DNA of 12,199 nt from an uncultured Collinsella sp. (GTDB taxonomy: Bacteria > Actinomycetota > Coriobacteriia > Coriobacteriales > Coriobacteriaceae), in contig CATVQO010000033.1 in the NCBI GenBank assembly GCA_958346165.1, positions 1-12,199 of the forward strand, in the 5' to 3' direction. A program made the position numbers and the translations under genes. Of this stretch, positions 1 to 5,712 are shown piece by piece. The notes under the pieces are model-generated. The model had not been told where the DNA came from, made no database searches, and saw only the letters and a program-made list of their open reading frames with translations. The first letter of the stretch is position 1. Each line of letters starts with the position of its first letter.

Positions 1-185
1 TCGACGCGAGCGAGGCGATTGCCTTTGGCGACGGCGAGAACGACCTGTCGATGTTCTCGGCCGTGGGCACAAGTGTGGCCATGGGCAACGCGCAGGACAC
101 GGTGAAAGCTGCAGCGACCTATGTGACGACTGCCGTGGACGACGACGGCATCTACAACGCTGCGAAGCACTTTGGACTCGTGTAG
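1..185 (+). CDS. HAD-superfamily (Cof-type) phosphatase, C-terminal end only
   Basis: The reading frame is open from position 3 to a TAG at 183-185 and gives about 60 residues; the gene starts outside the window. It contains GDGENDLSMF followed by VGTSVAMGNA. This is HAD motif IV (the Mg-binding acidic GDGxND loop) and its downstream strand, as found at the C-terminus of Cof/YidA-type sugar-phosphate and flavin-phosphate phosphatases. The end, DDDGIYNAAKHFGLV, also fits that family, where a D-GI segment near the terminus is usual. Family members are typically soluble cytoplasmic phosphatases of about 270 residues. The substrate cannot be read from this fragment. A hairpin with a T-rich tail follows at 209-247. 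Confidence 0.85.
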   Translation, partial: DASEAIAFGDGENDLSMFSAVGTSVAMGNAQDTVKAAATYVTTAVDDDGIYNAAKHFGLV

Positions 186-208
186 CTGCGGGCCGGCACC
201 TGGCACCT

Positions 209-247
209 GGGGACATTCCTTGCGGGGCGTCCCCATTTTGTTTTCGT
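209..247 (+). terminator. Probable intrinsic terminator of the HAD phosphatase gene
   Basis: GGGGAC (209-214) pairs with GTCCCC (229-234) across a 14-nt loop and is followed by ATTTTGTTTT. It lies 24 bp past the phosphatase stop and ahead of the next promoter region. The stem is short, and the segment just before it repeats GGCACCT, so it may also be part of a dispersed intergenic repeat. Confidence 0.5.
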
Positions 248-267
248 CCCGCACGTTTTGTGAAACG

Positions 268-347
268 CGGCTAACTTTTAGGCAAAGTAGTAAGACATGG
301 GCAACTTTTGCGGTAAAGTTAGCCGTGGAAAGTATCCAAAGGCTAAC
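268..347 (+). promoter_or_regulatory. Operator-like palindromes upstream of the DtxR/MntR-type gene
   Basis: Two related imperfect palindromes stand in tandem. One has arms CTAACTTT (271-278) and AAAGTAG around 279-283. The other has arms AACTTT (303-308) and AAAGTT (315-320). Their centres are about 30 bp apart, near three helical turns. The outer halves also form an exact 11-bp inverted repeat (CGGCTAACTTT at 268-278 with 315-325). A third half-site, GGCTAAC, sits at 341-347, 26 bp before the ATG. DtxR-family regulators often bind such sites in their own promoters, so autoregulation is the likely reading; this is inferred. I could not place a convincing -35/-10 pair here. Confidence 0.5.
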
Positions 348-372
348 TAGCAATCATTGCGAAAGGCGGCCC

Positions 373-762
373 ATGGCCCTACGTGAATCCGGAGAAGACT
401 ATCTCGAATCGATCTACGTTCTGTCGCAACGTCAGGGCATCGTGCGCTCGATTGATGTTGCAGAGTACCTTGGCGTAACTAAGGCAAGCGTTTCAAAAGC
501 TATGGCGACGTTGGAGAACAACGGCTACGTCGAAATGGGCAAGCGAGATGTTCATCTGACGGAGCGTGGTCTGGAGGTCGCTCGTCAAATGTGGGAGCGT
601 CACTGCTTTTTCGTGGGGCTGCTGGAGGATGCGGGTGTTTCGGCTGAGGTCGCGTTGCAAGAGGGCTGCCACATGGAGCACTGCCTAAGCGAGGAAAGCT
701 TCGAGAAGCTGAGGGCGATGCTGGGACGGGACGGTGCTTCGGCGCCAATAATGACCGACTAG
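373..762 (+). CDS. DtxR/MntR-family metal-dependent transcriptional regulator
   Basis: This is a 129-aa cytoplasmic DNA-binding repressor that should sense Fe2+ or Mn2+. Residues 1-60 form the winged helix (DVAEYLGVTKASVSKAM is the recognition region), and residues 65-115 are the dimerisation and metal-binding part. The metal ligands are visible: D9, E12, H77, C99, E102 and H103. D9, E12, H77, E102 and H103 match B. subtilis MntR D8, E11, H77, E102 and H103. Position 99 is Cys, as in DtxR C102, instead of MntR E99. The SH3-like third domain of full-length DtxR is absent, so the protein has MntR-type length. The start is ATG 373, preceded by GAAAGGCGG; an in-frame extension back to 172 would overlap the previous gene and run through the operator region. 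No metal transporter gene is adjacent, so the targets are unknown. The family is secure; metal choice is not. Confidence 0.87.
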   Translation: MALRESGEDYLESIYVLSQRQGIVRSIDVAEYLGVTKASVSKAMATLENNGYVEMGKRDVHLTERGLEVARQMWERHCFFVGLLEDAGVSAEVALQEGCHMEHCLSEESFEKLRAMLGRDGASAPIMTD

Positions 763-783
763 CACTCCCGCAGCGGCGCGCCT

Positions 784-804
784 CCCGCGCCGGAACGGCG
801 CGGG
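784..804. terminator. GC-rich hairpin after the DtxR/MntR-type gene
   Basis: CCCGCGCCG (784-792), loop GAA, CGGCGCGGG (796-804) form a perfect 9-bp stem, 22 bp past the regulator stop. No T-tract follows on either strand, so it may stabilise the 3' end or act as a poor terminator. The remaining stretch 805-902 shows no gene or motif that I recognise. Confidence 0.35.
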
Positions 805-902
805 ACAGCGACCGAGATGAGTGGTCCCACCAACTAAGTCCAACTCAGACAAGGAACCCCACCAGCAAGCGATGCCCAAGAACCGCCAGCAACGTTACCG
901 CA

Positions 903-1033
903 GGCCGGGGCCGGGCTTGGTTTTGAAAACATTCCGCACTGACCAGAAGTGCCCCCGTTCGTAGCTCCGAAGGAGCAGAACGGGGGCACTTCATTGGTCG
1001 AGGACGTTTTCAAAACCAAGCCCGGCCCCGGCC
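903..1033. repeat. 131-bp nested palindrome between convergent genes
   Basis: Outer arms 903-930 and 1006-1033 are a perfect 28-bp inverted repeat. Inside lie a further 5-bp pair (941-945 with 995-999), a perfect 15-bp pair (946-960 with 978-992, key bases GAAGTGCCCCCGTTC), and a capping hairpin GCTCC-GAA-GGAGC (964-976). The folded strand would have about 53 base pairs with one asymmetric internal loop. It lies between the ends of the DtxR/MntR-type gene (+) and the P-type ATPase gene (-), ending 17 bp from the ATPase stop. It could stop transcription from both sides, but there is no T-tract beyond either arm. The degree of pairing resembles a dispersed palindromic repeat or MITE more than an ordinary terminator. 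Confidence 0.8.
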
Positions 1034-1049
1034 GGACAGCCCACGAACG

Positions 1050-3002
1050 CTACAAGTTCTTGACACCCATCGCGCGCATGGCGTTCAGGATGGCGATGAT
1101 CGCCACGCCTACGTCGCCGAACACGGCAAGCCACATGTTGGCGATGCCCAGCGCTGCCAGCACAAGGATCAGCAGCTTAACGCCCAGCGCAAAGATGATG
1201 TTCTGCCAGACGATCGTCATGGTCTTGCGTGCCACGCGGATCGCGCGGGAAATGTTGGACGGCTTGTCGTCCATGAGCACGACATCGGCGGCCTCGATCG
1301 CAGCGTCAGAACCCATAGCGCCCATGGCAATGCCCACATCGGCGCGCGTAAGCACGGGCGCATCGTTGATGCCGTCGCCCACAAAGGCGAGCTTGCCCTT
1401 GCCACTCTCGGTTGCAAGCAGCGCCTCGACGCGCTCGACCTTATCGCCCGGCAGCAGCTGCGCGTGGAACTCGTCGAGACTGAGTTGCTTGACCACAGAC
1501 GCCGCAACCTCCTCGCGGTCGCCCGTGAGCATGACGGTGCGCTTGACACCGGCGGCGTGCAGGTCGCGAATCGTTTGCTCAGCATCGGCCTTGACGGTGT
1601 CTGCAATCACGATGTGGCCGGCGTACACGCCGTCAACGAGCACATTCAGAATCGTTCCGACGACCTCGCAATCGGGCGCTTCGACTCCGGCCGCGGCGAG
1701 CATCTTTGCGTTGCCAACGACGACGTGCTTGCCGTCGATGGTTGCCGTCACGCCATGGCCCGCGTCGTTGGTGGAGTCGCTTACGCGCTTGGGGTCGACC
1801 TCGCCCTGGTAGGCGACACGTACGGACTGCGCGATGGGGTGATCGGAGAACGACTCAGCAAGGGCTGCGACTTCAAGCAGCGATTGCTCGGTATAGCCTG
1901 CCTCGGGGTGTACCGCGACCACCGAGAACGTGCCGTTGGTGAGGGTGCCCGTCTTGTCAAAGACGACGGTGTCCACGTCGGCGAGCGTCTCGAGGTAGTT
2001 AGAACCCTTGATGAGAACGCCCAGTTTGGAGGCGCCGCCGATGCCGCCAAAGAAGCTCAGCGGCACGCTGATCACGAGCGCGCACGGGCAGCTGACGACC
2101 AAGAAGGTCAGGCCGCGCAGAATCCAGTCGGACCAGGCACCGGTGACCAGGCCACCGCCGAGCGCGAGCACCGCGGCAGCGCCGGTGACGGCGGGCGTGT
2201 AGATGCGGGCAAAGCGCGTGATGAAGTTCTCGGTGCGTGCCTTCTTTTCGCTGGCATTCTCCACGAGCTCCAGGACGCGTGCGACGGTGGACTCGCCAAA
2301 GGGCTTGGTGGTGCGCACGTGGATGAGCCCCGTCATGTTGATGCAGCCGCTGATGATATCGTCTCCGGTTTTGGCCGGGCGGGGGACCGACTCACCGGTA
2401 AGGGCGGCGGTGTCGAGCTGGGTTTCGCCCTCGACGATGACGCCGTCGATGGGCACGCGCTCGCCGGGCTTGACCACGATCACGGTGTCGACCGCGATGT
2501 CATCGGGGAAGACCTGTTCGAGTGAGCCGTCGGGTTGCTCGACGTTGGCGTAGTCGGGTGCTATGTCCATCATGGCGCTGATCGATTTACGGCTCTTGCC
2601 CACGGCGTATGCCTGGAACAGCTCGCCGACCTGGTAGAACAGCATGACGGCGGCGCCTTCGGCCATGTGCGGGTCGGTATCGGGGAAGAGCACCATGGCA
2701 AACGCGCCGATGGTCGCGACGGCCATAAGGAAACTCTCGTCGAAGGCCTTGCCGCGGCGGATGTTATTGAATGCCTTTTGCAGCACGTCGTAGCCGGCAA
2801 TCAAAAACGGTATGAGGAACAGCATAAAGCTGGCGTAGATGTCGCCCGGGGTACCGAATGCGGCGGTGAGGGTGCCGAACTCATCGAGGGCGTACACCAC
2901 GGCAAAAATGCCCAGCGCTACCACGATGCGGTTGCGCTTATGCTCAAGGGACTCTTTCTTCTTACGCTTCTTCTTTTTCTTTTTGGGATCGGCGGTGGTC
3001 AT
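1050..3002 (-). CDS. zntA: P1B-type heavy-metal-translocating ATPase, Zn2+/Cd2+ export type
   Basis: This 650-aa inner-membrane pump uses ATP to export a divalent soft metal. The hallmarks are in order: TGES 202-205 (actuator), CPC 305-307 (transmembrane metal site), DKTGT with phospho-acceptor D349, SDHP with the P1B His-Pro at 388-389, TGD 493-495 and GDGIND 542-547. D630 in the last membrane helix (FGDVGVA) is the acidic residue typical of the Zn/Cd/Pb ZntA/CadA subgroup. No N-terminal HMA domain is fused; residues 7-16 are all Lys or Arg instead, and a free HMA protein is encoded just upstream. ATG 3002 is chosen because GGGAGG precedes it; an upstream in-frame start at 3071 would run through an operator-like site and a hairpin. 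It is the last gene of the sensor-chaperone-ATPase set. Zinc is favoured by the sensor's metal site; cadmium or lead are possible. Confidence 0.93.
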   Translation of the reverse strand: MTTADPKKKKKKRKKKESLEHKRNRIVVALGIFAVVYALDEFGTLTAAFGTPGDIYASFMLFLIPFLIAGYDVLQKAFNNIRRGKAFDESFLMAVATIGAFAMVLFPDTDPHMAEGAAVMLFYQVGELFQAYAVGKSRKSISAMMDIAPDYANVEQPDGSLEQVFPDDIAVDTVIVVKPGERVPIDGVIVEGETQLDTAALTGESVPRPAKTGDDIISGCINMTGLIHVRTTKPFGESTVARVLELVENASEKKARTENFITRFARIYTPAVTGAAAVLALGGGLVTGAWSDWILRGLTFLVVSCPCALVISVPLSFFGGIGGASKLGVLIKGSNYLETLADVDTVVFDKTGTLTNGTFSVVAVHPEAGYTEQSLLEVAALAESFSDHPIAQSVRVAYQGEVDPKRVSDSTNDAGHGVTATIDGKHVVVGNAKMLAAAGVEAPDCEVVGTILNVLVDGVYAGHIVIADTVKADAEQTIRDLHAAGVKRTVMLTGDREEVAASVVKQLSLDEFHAQLLPGDKVERVEALLATESGKGKLAFVGDGINDAPVLTRADVGIAMGAMGSDAAIEAADVVLMDDKPSNISRAIRVARKTMTIVWQNIIFALGVKLLILVLAALGIANMWLAVFGDVGVAIIAILNAMRAMGVKNL

Positions 3003-3027
3003 GACTCGTATCCTCCCATTTGAATGA

Positions 3028-3048
3028 ATGAACACTCGCTCATATAAT
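3028..3048 (-). promoter_or_regulatory. ArsR-type operator copy upstream of the P-type ATPase gene
   Basis: On the plus strand this site reads ATGAACA at 3028-3034 and CGCTCATATAAT at 3037-3048. It matches the copy at 3766-3786 at 19 of 21 positions. It ends 26 bp from the ATPase ATG, between the HMA and ATPase genes, so the sensor probably also controls an internal start or read-through. I see no convincing -35/-10 pair for a separate promoter. Confidence 0.6.
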
Positions 3049-3058
3049 TTCGCGAGCA

Positions 3059-3081
3059 AAGGCCGCGGCAAGCGCGGCCTT
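3059..3081 (-). terminator. Hairpin between the HMA and ATPase genes
   Basis: AAGGCCGCG (3059-3067), loop GCAAG, CGCGGCCTT (3073-3081) make a perfect 9-bp stem, 22 bp past the HMA stop. On the minus strand only TTTGCT follows, so it is a weak terminator or processing hairpin that could lower ATPase expression relative to the first two genes. Confidence 0.4.
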
Positions 3082-3102
3082 GCAGGTTGGCGTAAACCCG
3101 GG

Positions 3103-3321
3103 CTAGAGAATGATCTCGCAGTCCGGCTCGGCGTCGGCCGTAAACTCTACAACGCGGTTGAGTACCTCGTCGAACTCGGCGTCATCGGCTTCGAGCGTCA
3201 ATTTTTGGGTCATGAAGTTGACGGACACGGATTTGACGCCCTCGAGCTTGGCCAGCTCGTCCTGAAGCTCGCGCGCACAGTTGGCGCAGTCGATTTCGTC
3301 GAGCTTGAACTGCTTTTTCAT
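3103..3321 (-). CDS. Free-standing HMA-domain metal chaperone
   Basis: This 72-aa soluble protein is one heavy-metal-associated (HMA) domain of beta-alpha-beta-beta-alpha-beta layout. The metal-binding loop is DCANCA, with C12 and C15 as thiol ligands. The DCANC form is common in the N-terminal domains of Zn/Cd ATPases, whereas copper chaperones usually have MxCxxC. An extra Asp at 11, acidic residues at 46-51 and a near-terminal D67-C68 could help bind Zn2+. It most likely hands metal to the downstream ATPase, which has no such domain of its own; that partnership is inferred from gene order. The start ATG at 3321 is preceded by AAAGGAA. It lies 62 bp after the sensor gene and 100 bp before the ATPase gene, in the same orientation. 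Confidence 0.88.
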   Translation of the reverse strand: MKKQFKLDEIDCANCARELQDELAKLEGVKSVSVNFMTQKLTLEADDAEFDEVLNRVVEFTADAEPDCEIIL

Positions 3322-3383
3322 GGGGGTTCCTTTCTCTGTATTTGCGGCTTGGGTGCAGGCCGCGCTGGTACCGTGGTTGGTCG

Positions 3384-3749
3384 CTATTCGCAGATGTGGC
3401 TCATGCCTTGGTTGAGCATGGTGTAGACGTGGTCGTCGGCGAGCGAGTAGAGGATATTGCGCCCGTCGCGCCGGAATTTAACCAGGTGCGACTGCTTGAG
3501 TGTGCGCAGCTGGTGCGACACCGCGGACTGCGAGGTTTCGGTCGCTTCGGCGATGTCTGCCACGCAGAGCTCGCGGCCCATGAGGGCATAGAGGATCTTG
3601 ATGCGCGTGGTGTCGCTGAAGACCTTGAACAGGTCGGCGAGGTCGTAGAGAAGCTCCTCGTCGGGAAGGTCCTCGGGCGAGCAGGTGGTCGGGATCGCGG
3701 GTTCGGTGGCCTCGATGTCGAGTTTCGTTTCATCAACGCGGATGCTCAT
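3384..3749 (-). CDS. ArsR/SmtB-family zinc-type metal sensor repressor
   Basis: This 121-aa cytoplasmic winged-helix repressor should leave DNA when metal binds. The helix-turn-helix is at about residues 62-85 (VADIAEATETSQSAVSHQLRT begins at 63). The C-terminal helix carries D105, H107, H118 and E121 in the pattern D-x-H-x10-H-x2-E. This is the alpha-5 zinc site of SmtB/CzrA with all four ligands and spacing kept. The alpha-3 region has ELCVADIA, with only C62 of the two cysteines in the CadC-type ELCVCD box. C23 in the N-terminal extension is also available. A Zn2+ sensor is therefore the best reading. It is the first gene of a three-gene minus-strand set with the HMA protein and ATPase. 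The start ATG 3749 has AAAGGA 8 bp upstream, and the promoter is overlapped by a 24-bp inverted repeat that is probably its own operator. Confidence 0.93.
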   Translation of the reverse strand: MSIRVDETKLDIEATEPAIPTTCSPEDLPDEELLYDLADLFKVFSDTTRIKILYALMGRELCVADIAEATETSQSAVSHQLRTLKQSHLVKFRRDGRNILYSLADDHVYTMLNQGMSHICE

Positions 3750-3762
3750 TGCAATATCCTTT

Positions 3763-3823
3763 CATATGAACATGCGCTCATATAATTTGCTTTCGATTAT
3801 ATGAGTGCATGTTCATATGTCAA
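3763..3823 (-). promoter_or_regulatory. Promoter and paired operators of the zinc-sensor operon
   Basis: On the minus strand a perfect -35 TTGACA (3823-3818) is followed after 16 bp by a perfect -10 TATAAT (3801-3796). Two copies of one operator-like sequence in opposite orientation form a 24-bp inverted repeat with 23 matches (3763-3786 and 3796-3819), separated by 9 bp. Each copy contains ATATGA and TCATAT half-sites 8 bp apart, the form expected for ArsR/SmtB sites. The distal copy fills the spacer between -35 and -10 and the proximal copy covers the transcription start, so repressor bound here would block initiation. A consensus promoter fully covered by its operators suits a gene set that is silent until metal rises. 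Confidence 0.8.
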
Positions 3824-3905
3824 TGACGTTCAGGTAATTCGTTGTGCAAAATGATGGGGAATAGTGGACGAGATCCCGGACTGAGCGTTTTTTGATAGTC
3901 GATGC

Positions 3906-4161
3906 CAAGGTGGGTACCCTCGTGCCGTGCAAAAAAATGGAGTATTCTGCAACTATAGGGGGTCCGCTAATTTATTGCAGGTCATATAATGCAGTTCAAG
4001 AGTTATCTTAGGGTGTTAATCCGATGAGTTCTTCCTCAAATGTTGCCTAACGCTCTCACGCAAGAGTGATTTCGCTTCACATTTGGATCCACTCGAGGGT
4101 GATAGACACCCGACCCTGCTGAATACTCGCAATTTTGCACGTCGCTAGGGTACCCACCTTG
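3906..4161. mobile_element. 256-bp MITE-like element bounded by inverted repeats
   Basis: The first 15 bp (CAAGGTGGGTACCCT, 3906-3920) are exactly repeated in inverse at 4147-4161. The match continues inward at lower identity: GTGCAAAA, then AGTATTC, then GCA on both sides, with one gap, giving arms of about 45 bp. The interior (3955-4112) is AT-rich with no convincing ORF; the only open frame there is the out-of-frame tail of an ORF antiparallel to other signals. The right end stops 10 bp short of the stop codon of the nuclease-like gene. I could find no target-site duplication, so transposition is inferred from shape only. It may instead be a pair of inverted dispersed intergenic repeats. 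Positions 3824-3905, between the operators and this element, show nothing that I recognise. Confidence 0.55.
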
Positions 4162-4170
4162 TTAGCCGGC

Positions 4171-5361
4171 CTAGTCTCCGGCCCCGAAGACCCTGCCCTC
4201 GGGCGCGAGGCTGCTTGTTTGGGCAAATGATGGGCTGTCGGATTCGACAGTCTGCATGTCATCGATTGCCGGAACTTCATTAATTGTCGGGTCATCCAGC
4301 GTGATGCCTTCGAGCGTTGCTTTTTCGAGGTCGATTCGTTGACGCTCTTCGGAATCCTGGCGAAGCTGCTTCTGAATTCGCTTTTTCTCTTCTATAAACC
4401 TTCTGAGCACAAACTGTCTCAGGTCCTCTTGCATGATTTGAAAGTCTTTTGGCAGACGCGAGGGGCGTACGCCCTCTTTCCGCTGGATTGCTTCCATGAC
4501 CCTAACGAAAGAGCTGGCATGCATAAAGGAATAACGACTGACGGTGATGATTCCGTACCCCATGGACGCAAGTGCATTCTTGCGCTCCTCATCGATGGCG
4601 CGGTCTTCTTCCGCGTCATGATAAAAACCGTTGTATTCAATGTCTGTGCGAGATTTCTTTAGATACGCATCCATAAAGAACTTTTTGCGTCTCGTGAGAT
4701 TCTTTGCGGCAGCGGTGACCTGTACCTCGTAATCGGTCTCAATTCCCTTAATACCAAGCCCTCCTTCGCTTTTGGGCAGCGTTAGCATCATGACAAAGGC
4801 TGTTTCCATAGGAGACCGGCATCCGTCGCGCACACATTGGATCGCCTTTCGGGCAAGAGCCAGACCGTCGCATCTGGTAATGGAATTAAAGAACTGTTTC
4901 AATCTCTCGGTCGAGGTGAGCGCGAAACGCTCGGTATAGGAGGTGGGAGAGTCGGTTCCAAGGGAATAAGCGCCGCATAGTTCAAAGTAGTACTCCACCA
5001 GTTCGCGAAAAGGAAGATAGGTGGCGGCCTGAAGTGCGCAAAGCTCAACGCCAACAATGAAGATGCCATCTTCAAGCTCTATAAAGCGTGAGTTCGAGAA
5101 TCGTTTTGAAGAAACGTGGCATTGACAGTTCATTGCATGGCGCGCATTCCTGCGATCAAACACCATCACCTCGAGGGAATCATTCGCGTCGAGGGAAACA
5201 TCATGTTTGGTGAGCCATTCTGCGGCTGCGTCAAGGAGCGTTCCGGTGGGACATGATCCGTAAATCGCGGCAGGGTTACAGGACTCGATGCCTTTCGCAG
5301 ACACCGAATGCGCGGCCTGGTAGACCGCTTTTGCAGTGGTATGTGACAATACGATACTCAT
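4171..5361 (-). CDS. Coriobacterial DUF559/Vsr-like (PD-(D/E)XK-fold) hypothetical protein
   Basis: This 396-aa protein has no signal peptide or membrane segment. Residues 183-290 look like a Vsr/DUF559 endonuclease-type fold: SPMET (E186), a strand with D231 (FFMDAYL), an IEYNG strand (E242) followed by FYHD, then ERKNALASMGYGIITVSRYSF, which mirrors the D-x-R-R-N-x-L-x-x-G-hydrophobic-V-x-R ending of DUF559. E186, D231 and E242 are candidate catalytic residues. The N-terminal half holds FELCGAYSL at 126-134, a block I associate with coriobacterial hypothetical proteins. Residues 310-350 are charged and helical, and 355-396 look disordered. ATG 5361 has no Shine-Dalgarno site and no alternative start lies between it and an upstream in-frame stop. 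GC is visibly lower than in the neighbours, suggesting transfer. Its function is unknown; DNA repair, defence or handling of the adjacent repeat element are possibilities only. Confidence 0.7.
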   Translation of the reverse strand: MSIVLSHTTAKAVYQAAHSVSAKGIESCNPAAIYGSCPTGTLLDAAAEWLTKHDVSLDANDSLEVMVFDRRNARHAMNCQCHVSSKRFSNSRFIELEDGIFIVGVELCALQAATYLPFRELVEYYFELCGAYSLGTDSPTSYTERFALTSTERLKQFFNSITRCDGLALARKAIQCVRDGCRSPMETAFVMMLTLPKSEGGLGIKGIETDYEVQVTAAAKNLTRRKKFFMDAYLKKSRTDIEYNGFYHDAEEDRAIDEERKNALASMGYGIITVSRYSFMHASSFVRVMEAIQRKEGVRPSRLPKDFQIMQEDLRQFVLRRFIEEKKRIQKQLRQDSEERQRIDLEKATLEGITLDDPTINEVPAIDDMQTVESDSPSFAQTSSLAPEGRVFGAGD

Positions 5362-5640
5362 GATATATATCGTGTCAGCTAATGCCGTGTTGACGGCGCT
5401 GAGTGGAAAAGCCGTTTTAGAGGTCTAACCAAATGCTGTCCAAAAGCTTGACGCAATTATGAGTTGGTATGCCCTAAATAAAAGTTTTCGCAGCTTAGCT
5501 ATAGCATATAAATACTCAATTGCCGCACATTTGATAGTGATGCATCACCATCCGACAACGAATTACGTGTCGGGAATTGGCCGAAATCGTTCGCAATGAG
5601 TGTTCAGAATTTGTGATGGCAAATCTATCTGTGGAACGTA
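5362..5640. other. AT-rich intergenic region upstream of the nuclease-like gene
   Basis: I see no gene in this stretch. It has lower GC than its surroundings, like the adjacent nuclease-like gene. It contains a perfect 12-bp palindrome GTGATGCATCAC (5537-5548) and a 6-bp inverted repeat CCGACA/TGTCGG (5552-5557 with 5568-5573). These may be protein-binding sites, but nothing ties them to a gene. I could not identify a convincing promoter for the minus-strand gene. Confidence 0.5.
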
Positions 5641-5680
5641 GGGCGGCCCCGCTGCGGGGTTTCCCGCTGCGAGACCGCCC
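5641..5680 (-). terminator. Hairpin after the exonuclease gene
   Basis: GGGCGG (5641-5646) pairs with CCGCCC (5675-5680), and CCCCG-CTG-CGGGG (5647-5659) forms an inner stem. It begins 32 bp past the exonuclease stop. No T-tract follows on the minus strand (TACGTTCC), so termination is plausible but weakly supported. Confidence 0.4.
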
Positions 5681-5712
5681 GTGATCTACGCCGGGGTTTG
5701 TCGCAGGCGTTT

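Noticed and set aside
172..372. In-frame N-terminal extension of the DtxR/MntR-type gene back to position 172
   Set aside because: It overlaps the upstream phosphatase stop, runs through a hairpin and operator-like repeats, and has no ribosome site; ATG 373 gives normal family length and places the metal ligands at MntR-like positions.
1464..2525. 353-codon open frame on the plus strand
   Set aside because: It is antisense to the P-type ATPase gene, has low-complexity G/A/D/V-rich content and no ribosome site; this is typical of high-GC shadow frames.
3003..3071. Longer P-type ATPase start at 3071
   Set aside because: It would translate the operator-like site and the intergenic hairpin; ATG 3002 has a GGGAGG ribosome site.
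3763..3819. Possible CRISPR-like repeat array because of repeated CATATGAACATG units
   Set aside because: There are only two adjacent copies, in opposite orientation, over a promoter; this is an operator.
4077..4295. 72-codon minus-strand frame spanning the right repeat and the end of the nuclease-like gene
   Set aside because: It overlaps the nuclease-like gene in another frame and has no motif or ribosome site.
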